From Eutreptiella sp. 'Long Island Sound 2002' (lineage: Eukaryota > Euglenozoa > Euglenophyceae > Eutreptiales > Eutreptiaceae), in contig OZ038380.1 of assembly GCA_964036045.1 (NCBI GenBank), positions 119,422,699-119,486,698 of the forward strand: DNA of 64,000 nucleotides. Direction: 5' to 3'. Positions within the stretch are counted from its first letter, which is position 1. Each line of letters opens with the position of its first letter. The notes beneath the pieces were generated by a model. It ran no database searches. It had not been told where the DNA came from and saw only the letters and a list, made by a program, of their open reading frames with translations. A program made the position numbers and the translations under genes. This document shows positions 1 through 11,633 of the stretch, piece after piece.

Positions 1-3000
1 AGGTACTTCGCCGCCCAACGTGGGACTGCAACACGCTATAATACCGCCGCTGCTGACTCCGGTAACCAGGTAGGGACCATACGACATAGCATCCTTCGTG
101 GCACCCTTAGGTACCTCCAATTGCTTGAACCTCCATCTGCTCACAAGCACGTAGTCGCCAACATTGAAAACTGCAGGGTTGCTCCTTCTATTGACGCGTT
201 CAAGCCGGCTCGCTCGTCCCTTCCTCAAGTGGGCTTGTACAACTTGGGCAATCTTGTTTTGTTCCTTGACCCAGTCCTGCACTTGACCGTTGCCTTCGTG
301 TGGAAAGGTAGGTCCAAACGTAGAGTAGGCCTTCCATGGAACCCATCTCCTCGGGAAGAGCCAGATTTCCCTCGCTGCTTGTGGTTCATACATATGACCA
401 CGTAGTCGTTCAACTGGACCGAATTGCTGGTCTTGATTTTCTGTCTCGGAATACGGAGCTCTTCCTGGTACTCATCATTCATACGCTCGCATAGTCCGTT
501 TGATTGTGGACGGTAAGGTTGTGAGAACGATACTTCCACCCCAATTGCAGCAAATACGTTGCGATACCAGCCATAGTCTCCCGTGAAGCGAATGTCCTTG
601 TCACTGTGGATGCGAACAGGTGGACCACAGAAACCAATCCAATGGTGTTTAATGAGCTTCAGCACGCCTTCTCCATCAATAGTCTTCTGAAATGGTACAA
701 CTTGGCAGAAAGCACTCAGAGCGTCCACAATCATCAAGGCACAGTCGTAGTTATGACACTTGGGTCTGTCAATGAAGTCCACATGCCACATTGCATTGAC
801 CATGTGTGGCAGTGGCAGGACACCAAGTAGGCCTCGATCGCTGGGTCGGTTCCGTTTGCTCGTGACACACTCCTTGCATGTTCTGTGCATGTCCTCAATT
901 TTATGTGTCAACTCTTTGTGGGGCACGCGAGTGTGGAACATCTTCTCGAAGGCCCAGAGCCAGGAATCCGGTCCAGGATGACCGACAACATCGTGGGACC
1001 ACTGTAAGTCTGCGCCCAGCGCCTTCTTGGGTATGCATGTTTGCACTTCCTTCCTTAAAATACCACTTCAGGATAGCGACCACAGCTCCTTGTTCACCAG
1101 TGCATGGGATCCATCCCCTAGGGCTTTCAAAATATCTCCATACTCCTCTACATAGTGAGACTTCCGCAGAGAACTGAGTAATTCAGCTTTGCTCATTGTG
1201 AGATCCAAATGGACATCCATTTTCTGGAAAGCTTCTCGAGAGAGTGCTTCAGAGCTTGCAGAACTTTTCTCATCGGTATTTTCACGTGAGAGCCAATCAC
1301 ATAGCTCATTTTTCAGACCCGGTACCCTGTAGATGTTGACCTTCAGCTGAATCAGAAACGTCCACCAACGTCTGAGCTTTCGGTTTTCAGGTGAGGCCCC
1401 CTTCAGAAACGTCTCTGTGGACTCCTGATCACATAGCCACACCATGGAATTGCTGCCAAACAGTCGGCTTTGTCCAGAGATTCCAAAGTTCCAAAGAGTA
1501 GTTCACATTCATACGTGCTGTAGGTTGCTCTTGTTGAGGACCATTTCCAGTTCCAGTGGCCAATGGGTACAAGATGGAATTTCTGCGGATCGTAGCTGTG
1601 CTTGAGTGAACCGTCACAATTGACCCCGACTGTCTTCAGTTCATGCGCTATTCTCTTTGCAGCTGCTCCTGGAATTTGTTGCCACTGCAGAAGCGTACCT
1701 CCGCCTCCCACAAGAGAAGCATCAGTGATGACCACGAATCACCGTCAGGTGCAGGTTTTCCCAACAGCCTCAGTGAACTCAGTTTTTCCTTGATCACCTG
1801 AAACTGAGCTTCATGCTCTGGTGTCCACTTCCAAGGTACAGTCTTCTTGGTCAAGTCCGTGAGCAGGTGACTGCTGTACGTGAAAGTGGAGATGTGCCTC
1901 CTGTAAAAATTACAGGATTGCAGGAAAGCTCTGATGTCCTTGAAGCCACGGGTCTTGTCATCACGAATAGAGACCTTCAAAATTGGAACAACTTTTTCCT
2001 TCACAGGTCGCCAGCATCTCCATCCAACTTGGAAACCCAAATACTCAATTTACTCCTGCATGAATTCACATTTTTTCAACTTCACGCGGGTATTGCATTC
2101 TTCACAAATACGTAAAACATCCTCCACCAAAAGTAAATGGTCATCAGCTTCATCGGTCCCCAATAGGACATCATCAATATAGACCTCAATGACTGCCCCC
2201 TTTTTCAGTAGTGCCTGCACCGTAGGTTTCAACTTCATACGCGCCACCACCTGGTTCATGAGCTCCTGGAAAGTTGCTGGCGCATTCGTCAACCCAAACG
2301 GCATAACCTTCCATTTGAACACCTGGCCACTAGGAGCAATAAAGGCTGATAGATCCTGCGCCTTTTTTATTAACTTCACTCTGAGTTTGTTCAACTTCCC
2401 ACAATGAACAACCAGTCTTTTTGCGTTGCTCCCTGGCTTGTCTACCAAGAAGCATGGAGAGCAGTGTTTTGGATACTCTGCTTGCTCATATTTTTCTGCA
2501 AGGTCGGCTGCAATGCATTCGGTGATTTGACGCATTATCTCCTCACTGTCGGCCTTGCGTGCTGGAAATGGCTTTGAACGCACTGTGGTATTCTTTTTCT
2601 CATCCATCAATTGCAAATCCATGGTGACCAGCTTCTCACATGAACCATGTGCCATCAACGGTCCAAAAGCCATCTTCCTTCGACGTAGGACTTCTTGAAT
2701 TTTAGTCCGCAAATTTTTGATCTTCTTCTCAAAATTGTCTGCGGCTGCCAAATTCAATTTCCCATACTCATCCCTCGATACAGAGTAACACTAACTGAGT
2801 AAGGCCGAGACATCCAGATAAACGTCATTGCCATCCACGATAAAGCGGTCGTCATCCAGATATTGGTAGTACAAATCTGTTTCATTTCCGTCAACACTCC
2901 AGCCCGTGAGCTCATTGTAATGGCTCTTCCATCTGTCCTTGAGCTCTAGCCTTTGTTGTTCCTCAGATATCTGGAAGACTCAGAGCTCAATGTCCTCCTT

Positions 3001-3097
3001 CAAAGAGCGTAAGTCGTCCTTCCAGACCGGCCTTCCGCGTGGGTTGGCAATTCTTGCCTTGTTCTCCTCGACTTGCATGGTCACGCCATACTCTTGC
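1..3097 (-). pseudogene. Element A pol (RT-RNase H-integrase half), degenerate, runs off left edge
   Basis: Left half of the oldest Ty3/gypsy element. Reading leftwards, RT occupies about 2757-2050, RNase H about 1740-1400 (LVGGGGTL near 1710, WLCDQE near 1440) and integrase 1046-1. The integrase shows a zinc-binding CKEC pair, DFID, HSDKD and an NGLCERMN glutamate region. The RT box YIDDVLLG is present near 2190. The frame breaks at least four times (near 2045, 1690, 1430, 1060), and a TAG lies just upstream of the RT. The RT is also missing the block with the first catalytic Asp (motif A, normally LDLxxGY): KLIKKAQDL runs directly into FIAPSGQVFKWKVMPFG. An SH3-like integrase tail (DYVLVSRWRFKQLEV) continues past base 1. 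The other half of this element is at 55893-59540. It resembles dinoflagellate Ty3-type pol proteins I know; that comparison is recall, not a search. Confidence 0.85.
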
Positions 3098-3101
3098 ATA
3101 A
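3098..3101. repeat. Target-site duplication ATAA, left copy (element B in A)
   Basis: ATAA immediately precedes the B LTR terminus TAAAGAAGG. The same four bases follow the other B terminus at 55889-55892. Removing B plus one copy rejoins element A in an open frame (..LALHV-MQEYGV..). Confidence 0.85.
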
Positions 3102-5447
3102 TAAAGAAGGTCCCTACCAGGACCGGCCCCTGCTGTGCCCCTTCCGCCTGTTACCCCTGCTGACTTGCTCGTGATCAACGATTGCATTTATCAAAATCAA
3201 GGGTTCCAAATCCAAAAATATAGAAAACACTATCCTCCCTCAACCCTGAACAGCAACCAGATCCCACAAATACAGCAATAACCGAATACACACTGCGGGC
3301 TTCCGTTCAGCACACCGGTCGTCTCACGGTGGCGGGCATGTACAAGAATTGCACCAAGGAAGAAAGCCCTGAAAGTGGCATATGAACACGTATCAAGCAA
3401 AGTTGGGGAAAGAGGTAAACGTACACATTCACAGCCATAAACCCCTCATTCCCTGGACTCAAGACCTTCCCTTGACTCACCAACAGATTGCCCTGAACCA
3501 GGTCAATTGAGATGGCTGAATACCATGTGTCAAAAGTCTCTACATAAACCCCAAAAATGTGCTCACTCCCAAGCCTTCAAATTCTAGCCAAACAGGGGAG
3601 GTGGCGTGTCATGGCCCAGAGTGGCACTCAGGACCATGCCCTACCCTGACATAACCTTGGTTGGACTTGGAGTCGAATGGGCTTAGAGAAATGCCCCATG
3701 AAGATGACCTCTCAACATGGCAAAATCAGGCAAATCACACCATAATGCCCAAAATTCAATTATATACTCAAAAATGCATACGGCAAATATTCAAATGCTG
3801 CATGCATGTGTCAAACCGGAAGGTAGTATACAGGGGTGATATAGACTAAAGGTCCATGCCCAAGAATATTCCATCATTGGCTCCGAAACCCCTCCGGTTA
3901 TGTACATGACATGCTTCACAAGTCAGCTCATGAGTTTGAGACCTAATTTTGTGAGGCCTCGTGTGCCAAGCCAAAGTGACCATGTGATCCGGCATGTGGT
4001 GAGGTACAACACTGAAGCATATGCCAACATATAAGCAACATACCATAGTTCACTGATCTCTAGACACTTTACTGTTAGCCGACCAGTTGAGCACATAAAA
4101 CACAAAAATGAGCATAAAATGAGGTCAAAAACATGCAAATAATGCCAAATCCAAGATAATTACAATAGTATATAACTTCGCTCACCCATGGTGTCAACCT
4201 ATGACTCAAAACACGATTGCTTGGGACCATTTGCAAACAATCCCCCCACTTGGATCCCCATATGGACGCATCAGGACACCTTGGAACCTCCTCCCAACAC
4301 GCACCATGAAAATGGGAAAATTGATATTGGCGCTTGTGGGTCGCTCCGTAAGCCCTCCCACATGCACTATATGAGCGGCAGACTTAGCCTAGCGCTATGG
4401 AGTTCACCATTGTGACGTGGGCAAAGCCCTTGCCACGTAAGACTCCATATATCTTCCTACAAACGGAGATATATAACATGGGCGTGAGCATATCGAAGCA
4501 CCTACCATGCATATAACACATACCCTCAAAAGTGGCTCCAACCATGATATGCCATGACCCTCCATGGACATAACTTCACGTCCAAAATACGTAAGAACCC
4601 AAGGGAAGTTGCTATGCAACCCCAACACTCATGCGGTACACTCGAAAGTCGCATTAAAATATTCGGTTGCACGGTCCAAGAGTTATATATCACTTTCTAC
4701 CCTCTTGACCATTGTCCCTTGCTATACCGGGCATGTGTACACACCAAAGGCGTTTGATGCTTCCCGAATTGAGTTGAGACCAATGCAGTTCCAACCCAAT
4801 TCTCGAAATTGGGACTACTCGCGATCAGCCGGAGATATGACTTTTCAAAGTGGCTTCACGAATCAACTTTGTTTCGCCTATATCTCTAAGCAAAACGAAG
4901 GGCATAACAAAAGGAAGGTTGATTCGTGATCGGGGAAAAATGTTGGACCACTCGAGATTCGTCATATCGAGTGCGGCGTTGTCGAAGTCGGAAATCCGAT
5001 TCTGAAAGTCTGAAAAAATTGGATTAATTTTGCGAGTGTATAATATGAAAATTGCGGAAGCAACAAACCCTTTACTGATGAAATCTGACCCTTCATCGGG
5101 GTTTCCCCCAAAATATCTGGAAATAAAAGTTAACCAATCAGTTACCGCTAAATCGCGAGCCAACTGACAGTCGCCGATACATTGACCATCAGAACGGAAG
5201 GCTGAAAAATTACGGAAACATTATGATAAAAAAAACTTGTTGATTCCTGATATTCTGATATATAAATCTCAGCTGGCGGCGCCTCGGTACTGAATATGGC
5301 CGCTCATAGCCGGAATGGCCAAACCTATCACATCAGGTTAGGTCAGGTGGATGGGAGAGTATGATATCAGCCAATGGTGGCTTGCCGGCACATAGATACA
5401 CACCCCAAGTGACCCCAAGATGGCCACGGGGGTCCGATCCGGCTTCA
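3102..5447 (-). repeat. 3' LTR of element B
   Basis: Same 2.35 kb sequence as 53542-55888. It is not followed by a primer-binding site: the next bases after CTTCTTTA are element A sequence, which identifies this copy as the 3' LTR. It carries the gag start codon (ATG near 3187 reading MQSLI) as all LTRs of this family do, here running uselessly into A. It also contains the conserved inverted repeat at 4857-4928. Confidence 0.9.
4857..4928. repeat. Conserved LTR inverted repeat (B copy)
   Basis: CACGAATCAAC at 4857-4867 is perfectly complementary to GTTGATTCGTG at 4918-4928, giving an 11-bp stem around a 50-nt loop. The same feature, with partly different bases, occurs in the LTRs of X (10643-10690) and H (49127-49198). 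Confidence 0.7.
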
Positions 5448-5460
5448 CCCCCCTTCTCAG
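5448..5460 (-). promoter_or_regulatory. Polypurine tract of element B
   Basis: Read on the minus strand this is CTGAGAAGGGGGG, directly abutting the LTR start TGAAGCC. That is the expected position for the plus-strand DNA primer. In X the same tract is separated from the LTR by 14 foreign bases (11228-11241). Confidence 0.8.
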
Positions 5461-5841
5461 AGCGTTGTTACCGCTCGGAAGTCATTGAAGAGAGGAGGGG
5501 AGGACCCCAATGGGCTCCAACCCACCCCCCCCATGTCCCAAGGACACATGGAGGCCCCGCACACGTCGTAGGCGTCCCCCACGCCCCAAGGGAGGGGTGA
5601 GGACACTGATAATCGGTGCCCTACGCCAGATCCGGTCTCCTCTTGATCTACAACATGGACCAAGGGGATCAAAGATAGAGAAACGTCGTCGGTCGACCTA
5701 AAGAAGTATACCACAATGAAATATATATGTGGAGATCGAGTGAAGGGGGTAGATGGCCAATCAAAGCCCAAAAATCCCCGGATGAACGCCCTCACCCGTC
5801 TCCGAAGCACAGAAACAAACAAAAATACCAAGGGGGATCCA
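5461..5841 (-). other. 3' untranslated region of element B
   Basis: About 380 bp between the pol stop (TAA, 5842-5844) and the polypurine tract. It aligns by eye with 11254-11633 of X. No gene is seen in it. Confidence 0.6.
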
Positions 5842-8800
5842 TTACGGTGCTACAACAGCAACCAAATGGACCAACAGGTCCTTGACATCAAAAGAAATAT
5901 TCTTTTTCTTCACATAGTCCATCCAAACCGTGGTATATCTCGGCACGAAACTGCTCGGAGGCTCCCACGAATCCCTGGATGCGGCGAATCCCTTCCAACG
6001 GAATTCATAAAGCCTCCCCCGAGGCGTCCCTGGGTCCGGCTTGTCCGCCAGGATCTTCTCAGCGTTGAAGTCGTCGTCCTCACACTCGTCGTCCGAGTCC
6101 ACATCGCCGGCCGTGAACTCGAAGGTGACGGGACGTCCGCTGGGGTCTGGTGCTCGGGGACGGAGCTGGGTATGGTCGCGGTCAAGGATCTTGTTATCCC
6201 CCACACGAACCGCATACAGATCCTGCCCGACCTTCCGCACGATTACCCCCGGCACATACCAAGATGCCTGCCGATGCCTGGACAGGACATCCTTGTGGTG
6301 CCGCTCCACCCACACGGTGTCTTGGAGAGCATCCTTTGGGACCTTTCCCTGCTTGAAGTACTTGGCCCTCTTGTCATGCTCGTCCTGAAGTGCCTTGCAC
6401 ACCTTGGCCGCCGTGTCGTCCGCCTCAGCCATCATAGCGTGCACATCCCGGGCCACTTTGCCATGGTTCAACCACGGGAGAGTGCGTGACACTCGATCCG
6501 GTAGGGACAGGATACGATGGGGCGACAGTCCAGTGGGTCCCGGAAGGTCGTCGTACGCTTGGAGTACTCTCCACAGCGAATTATACCAATTCCGGCCCGG
6601 TTCTTCGATGTGCAGCTGGCGGAATTTCTCGAACATCTGCCGCTCGGCCACCTCAGCTCGGCCATTCGACCGGCTGTGGTACGCCACGGTCTTGGCGTGC
6701 CGAATACCCATGTGCTTGCACATCGTCTTGAACCACATCCCCACAAACTGACTGCCCCGATCGCTGCAGATGACAGCCGGGACATCAAAAATCGTCAGCC
6801 AATGCCTGATCATGGCATTAGCGACGGTCTTGGCCTGCAGCCCCACTCCATGCTTGTCCTTCTTGTCCTTCTTCTTGGACTTCTTGCCAGGGACCGCCAC
6901 GATATACCCACTGTGCCTATCCACCGCCAGGATGACACAGTCGTAGGTCTCTCCTTCCACGGTGACCTCAGGCATGGCGAATACATCCATGGCCACGGAC
7001 CGCATAGGGGCCTCCGGTATAGCCGTATACACCGGGTTGCCCGCTGTGGAGTGGTTGGGGCTCTTCGTGGCCCGACACACGGCGCAGTTGCTGCAGTACT
7101 TGTCCAGGATGGCGTAGTACCCCGCTGGGAACTTGAAGCGCCACTCCAGGTCCTGCTGCATCTTGTCTCGGCCAGAGTGCATGAGCTGGGCGTTGTGCCA
7201 ATGGTCAATGAGCTCCTCCACCCGGTTCTCGGGCACCAGCAGCTTGTCCTTGAGGAACAACTTGTCTCCATCCTCGGTCAAGCCTTCAGGCCACTCGTCG
7301 TCCGACGGGGCGCTCACGGCATTCCAGTACTTGCTCCAGTGCTCGGATGCCGCATAGTCATCTGACAAGTCCTCTGTGAGCACCAAGCTGACTAGCTCTA
7401 CAGGGGCCACCATCCATTGCTCGAGGGTTTCCTCTCGAATAGCTTGGACGCGGGCACCCCGGAACTTGGCCAGGTCCGTACGGTTTGCCATCACCACAAA
7501 ACACTTGACTCCCTCTTGCTCCATGGCCTTCTCCATCTCGATGATGCGCTTGGCCTCCTCGGTTTCCTCGACGTCCCCATGGCTGGATATGTCCATCGAA
7601 GCCTTGCCCGCGGGGTAGGCCCGTCGACTGAGGCAATCTGCCACAGTGTTGTCCTTCCCCAGGACGTATACAACGCTGAGGTCGAACTTGGGGAACGTCT
7701 CATGCCATCGGGCCCTCCTTGCCGCTGGTCCCGAGGGGGTGTCGACGTGCTCCTTGTGTCAGCTCTGCAAGGACTGATGGTCCGTGCAAACCACCACCGG
7801 TTGCAATCTGATGTGGCCAGACCACTTCCTGAGCGCACATACAATGGCGTATGTCTGCTTCTCCCTCGCGGTCCAGGTGCGGCGTTGGCCCTCGGCCAGG
7901 ATCCGACTCCAAAACGCCACGGGTACGTGTGACCCGTCGTCCCGGATCTGCTCGAGGACTGCCCCTACAGCATAGTCCGAGGCGTCCGTCCGTAGCACGA
8001 ATCCCTTGTCCGGGTCCACCAAGAATAGTCCCAGCTGCCCCAGGAGTCGCTCCTTCAGGCAGCTGAACGCATCTTCGGCCTCAGGGGTCCAGGCAAGCTT
8101 CTTCTTGCTCCCCTTCCGGCCATCGAACTTGCCCACTTGCAGCATCTTGTGCAGCGGCCCCGACAGTTCTGCATACATTCGGACATAGCCCGAATAGTAG
8201 TTGCAGAACCCCATGAAGGATCGGAGTTCGCTGATGGTCTGGGGCTTTTCCCAGTGGTGCAGGGACGCAACCTTCCCAGGCATGGGGCGGCGTTGCCCAT
8301 GACCAACCACGTGACCCGCGAACTCCACTTCCTTCCCGAAGAGTGAGGCTTTGGTGGGCTTGCACACCATGTTGTGCTTGTCCAACTCGCTGAGCACTCG
8401 GCGCAGATCCTTGTCATGCACGTCGATGAGCTCGTCCTCAGTCATGTTCTCCGTGCCGGACCCGCTGATGATGTCATCCACGAAGGGATCGGCACAGTCC
8501 CGGACAGGACCGAGTAGGTCCTCCATCATGCGCTGGAAAGTGGCGTTGCCATTCTTGGCGCCCATAGGCACCACTTTCCACTGCATGGGCCCCAGCGGCG
8601 TCAACATCGCTGTGCAGGGCCTGGAGTCCGGGTGTAGCGGCATCTGGTGATAACCGTGTTTCAGGTCCAACACCGTGAAGATCCGCCTTTTCTGTTGTTT
8701 TTGGAAGATGGAGTCGATCAGGGGAAGCGAGTACGAGTCGTGCTCGGTTTGCTCGTTCAAACCCCTGTAATCCACCACCAACCTCCACTCGACCTCCTCT

Positions 8801-8861
8801 TTCTTGGGCACGATGAAGGCTGGGCTGGCCCACTCACTGTCGGAGGGTTCGATCCATCCTC
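5842..8861 (-). pseudogene. Element B pol, 3' portion: RT, RNase H, integrase, chromodomain
   Basis: Starts abruptly at the X insertion (8861), within the first residues of the RT. Visible in order are RT (VDYRGLNEQ near 8770; LDLKHGYHQMPL near 8650; FVDDIISGSG near 8490), RNase H (LRTDASDYAVGAVLEQ near 7990; CTDHQSLQS near 7775), integrase with an H..H..C..C finger (HWHNAQLMHSGRDK to CSNCAVC, 7200-7080) and a DDE core (AMDVFAMPEV, CSDRGSQFVG, GRAEVA), then a chromodomain ending FRWKGFAASRDSWEP near 5970. The RT box is FVDD instead of YxDD. A TGA at 7759-7761 replaces the Trp that X keeps in SWHKEH, so the protein would stop between RNase H and integrase. The N-terminal part continues at 32862. 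Confidence 0.9.
8858..8861. repeat. Target-site duplication CCTC, left copy (element X in B)
   Basis: CCTC abuts the X LTR terminus TAAAGAAGG and recurs at 32862-32865 after the other X terminus. The flanking B pol codons are continuous when X is removed. Confidence 0.85.
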
Positions 8862-11227
8862 TAAAGAAGGTCCCTACCAGGACCGCCCCCCGCTGTGCCC
8901 CTTCCGCCTGTCAGCCCTGCTGACTTGCTCCGGATCAACGATCGCATTTCTCAAAATCCTCAAAATCCAGGGTCCAAATCCAAAAATATAGAAAATGTAA
9001 TCCTCCTTCAACCCTGAACAGCAACCAGATCCCACAAGTATAGCAATAACCCAATTCACAATCCAAATCAGGCTGCGGGCTTTCGTTCAGCACACCGGTA
9101 TTCCCACGGTGGCGGGCATGTACAAGAATTGCACCAAGGAAGAAAGTCCTGAAATTGGCATATGAACACAAATAAAGCAAAATTGGGGAAAGAGGTAAAC
9201 ATACACATTCACAGCCATAAACCCATCATTCCCTGGACTCAAGACCTTCCCTTGACTCACCAACATATTACCCTGAACCAGGTCAAATGATATGGCTGAA
9301 TGCCATGTGTCACAAGTCAATACACAAACCCCAAAAATGTGTTCACTCCCAAGCCTCTAAATCCTAGCCCAATAGGGGAGGTGGCGTGTCATGGCCTAGA
9401 GTGGCACTCAGGACCATGCCCTACCCTGACATAACCTTGGTTGGACTTGGAGTTGATTGGGCTTGGAGAAATGACCTATGAGTTTGAACTCATAACATGC
9501 CAAAAAAACTGCCAATTCACACCATATTGGCCATATATCAAATATATGCTCAAAATTGAGGTTACCACTTATCTGAAGGCTCAAAGCATGCATGGAATCG
9601 AAGTCTAATATTCATGGAGGATAGAGACCAAAGGCCAATGCCCATGTACATCCCCATCTTACCCTCGAAACCCCTTCGGATATGGGCGCCACGCACTGCC
9701 CAAGTCAGCCCATGATTTTGAGACCAAGTCTTGTAATCTCTCGTGCGCCAAGCCAAATGGAGTACTCGATCCGGCATATGGTGGTGTTCAACTCCAAAGC
9801 ATATGCCAACATATGAACAACATACCATGGTTCGACTCTCCAAAGGCTTCTTGCTGTTTGCTGACCAGGTAAGTACACAAAACGCAAAAAGGAGCAAAAA
9901 TTGAGGTCAAAAACATGAAAATATGACCAAATACAAAGTTGTCATGATAGTATATCTCTATGCTCACCCATGACATCCGCTCATGATTCAACACACAAAT
10001 GATTGGAACCATTTGCGAACAATTCCCCCACTTGGATCCCCAATCAGGCGCATGGAGATACCTTCGCCACTACTATCTACATGCCCCATGAAAATGGGAG
10101 TGCACCCATGGATCTCTTTGTCAAATATACCATGAGCAATACATACGCGGTAGACTTGGTCTAGCGCTTTGAATTCCACAATTGGGACATGGGCAAAGCC
10201 CTTGTCACGTATGGCTCCCCATCTCTTCGGCCACATGAAGATATATAACATGGGCGTGAGCATATCAAACATATACCATGCATACAACACATACCCTCAA
10301 AATATGGCTCCCACCATGATATGCCATGTCCCTCCATTGACATAACTTCACGTTAAAAATACGTAGGACCCCAAGGAAAGTTGCTATGCAACCCCAACAC
10401 TCATGCGGTACACTCGAAAGTCACAATAAAATGTTCGGTTGCACGGTCCAAGAGTTAAATATCACTTTATACCCTCTTGACCACTATCCCTTGCTATATC
10501 GGGCATGTGTGCACACCAAAGGCGTTTGATGCTCCCTAAATTAAGTTGAGACCAAGGCAGTTCCAACCCAACCTTCCTTATTCTCTTTCCTCACACTCGC
10601 TCGTAGATATGGCTTTTCAAAGTGGTCCCACGATTCGCTTTTGTTTCCCTTATATCTCCAAGTCAAATGGGTGGCAAGTATAAGGGAAACCTGATTCGGG
10701 CATAGGGAAAAGAGTACGACCACTCGAAGAAGTCCAAATCAAGTGCGGCGATGTCGAAGTCGAAAATCCGATTTTGACATCGCGAAAAATTCTGATTAAA
10801 ATTTCGAGTGCTTATTTAGAAAATTGCGGATGCAACGAACCCTTTGCTGATGAAATCTGACCCTTCAACGGAATATCCGCCAAAATATCCGGAAATAACA
10901 GTTAACCAATCGGTTAACGCAAAATCGCGAGCCAACTGACAGCCGCCGATACATTGACCATCAGAACGAAAGGCTGAAAAATTACGGAAACATTATGATA
11001 ATAAAACCCTGTTGATTCCTGATATTCCGATATATAAATCTCCGCTGGCGGTGCCTCGGTACTGAATATGGCCACTCATAGCCGGAATGGCCAAACCTAT
11101 CACACTATCACATCGGGTTAGGTCAGGTGGATGGGAGAGTATGATATCAGCCAATGGCGGCTTGCCGGCACATAGATACACACCCCAAGTGACCCCAAGA
11201 TGGCCACGGGGGTCCGAACCGGCTTCA
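8862..11227 (-). repeat. 3' LTR of element X
   Basis: 2366 bp, ends TG..TA in element sense. It contains the unoccupied target of element E: ACATA at 10141-10145 in the context AGCAAT-ACATA-CGCGG, the pre-insertion form of 21004-21008/31774-31778. Confidence 0.9.
10643..10690. repeat. Conserved LTR inverted repeat (X copy)
   Basis: GTTTCCCTTAT at 10643-10653 pairs perfectly with ATAAGGGAAAC at 10680-10690. It lies at the same place in the LTR as the B and H inverted repeats but with a different stem sequence, so pairing is kept while bases change. A second X copy lies in 32270-32330. Confidence 0.6.
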
Positions 11228-11241
11228 CCTCGCTCAATGAA
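11228..11241. other. 14 bp of B pol sequence wedged between X polypurine tract and X 3' LTR
   Basis: CCTCGCTCAATGAA sits between the LTR end (11227) and the C-run of the polypurine tract (11242-11246). It is identical to the target flank next to the other X LTR (32862-32875). In B the tract touches the LTR directly (5447/5448). Confidence 0.85.
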
Positions 11242-11633
11242 CCCCCTTCTCAGAGCGTTGTATCCGCTCGGAAACCAATGAAAAGAGGACGGGAGGACCC
11301 CAATGGGCTCCAACCCCCCCCTCCATGTCCCAAGGACACATGGAGGCCCCAGACACGTCGTAGGCGTCCCCCATGCCCCAAGGGAGGGGTGAGGACACTG
11401 AAAATCGGTGCCCTACGCCATATCCGGTCTCCTCTTGATCTACAACATGGACCAAGGGGATCAAAGATAGAAAAACGTCGTCGGTCGACCTAAATAAGTA
11501 TACCATAATGAAATATATATGTGGAGATCGAGTGAAGGGGGTATATGGCCGATCAAGGCCGAAAAATCTCCGGATGAACGCCCTCACTTGTCTCCCCATT
11601 CACAGAAACAAACAAAATGCCAAGGGGGACCGG
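11242..11633 (-). other. Element X polypurine tract and 3' untranslated region
   Basis: On the minus strand the tract reads CTGAGAAGGGGG (11242-11253). The remaining bases to the pol stop match the B 3' UTR. No gene is seen. Confidence 0.6.

Noticed and set aside
5716-7932. Plus-strand open frames at 5716-6489, 6517-7365, 7417-7932 and their copies at 12309-13187
   Set aside because: Antisense to the integrase and RNase H of B and X, repeated only because the elements are homologous.
8862-11227. Solo LTR independent of X
   Set aside because: It has CCTC on both sides, but CCTC also flanks the far LTR at 32862, and the PPT-UTR-pol order continues from it, so it is best read as the X 3' LTR with 14 bp of acquired flank.
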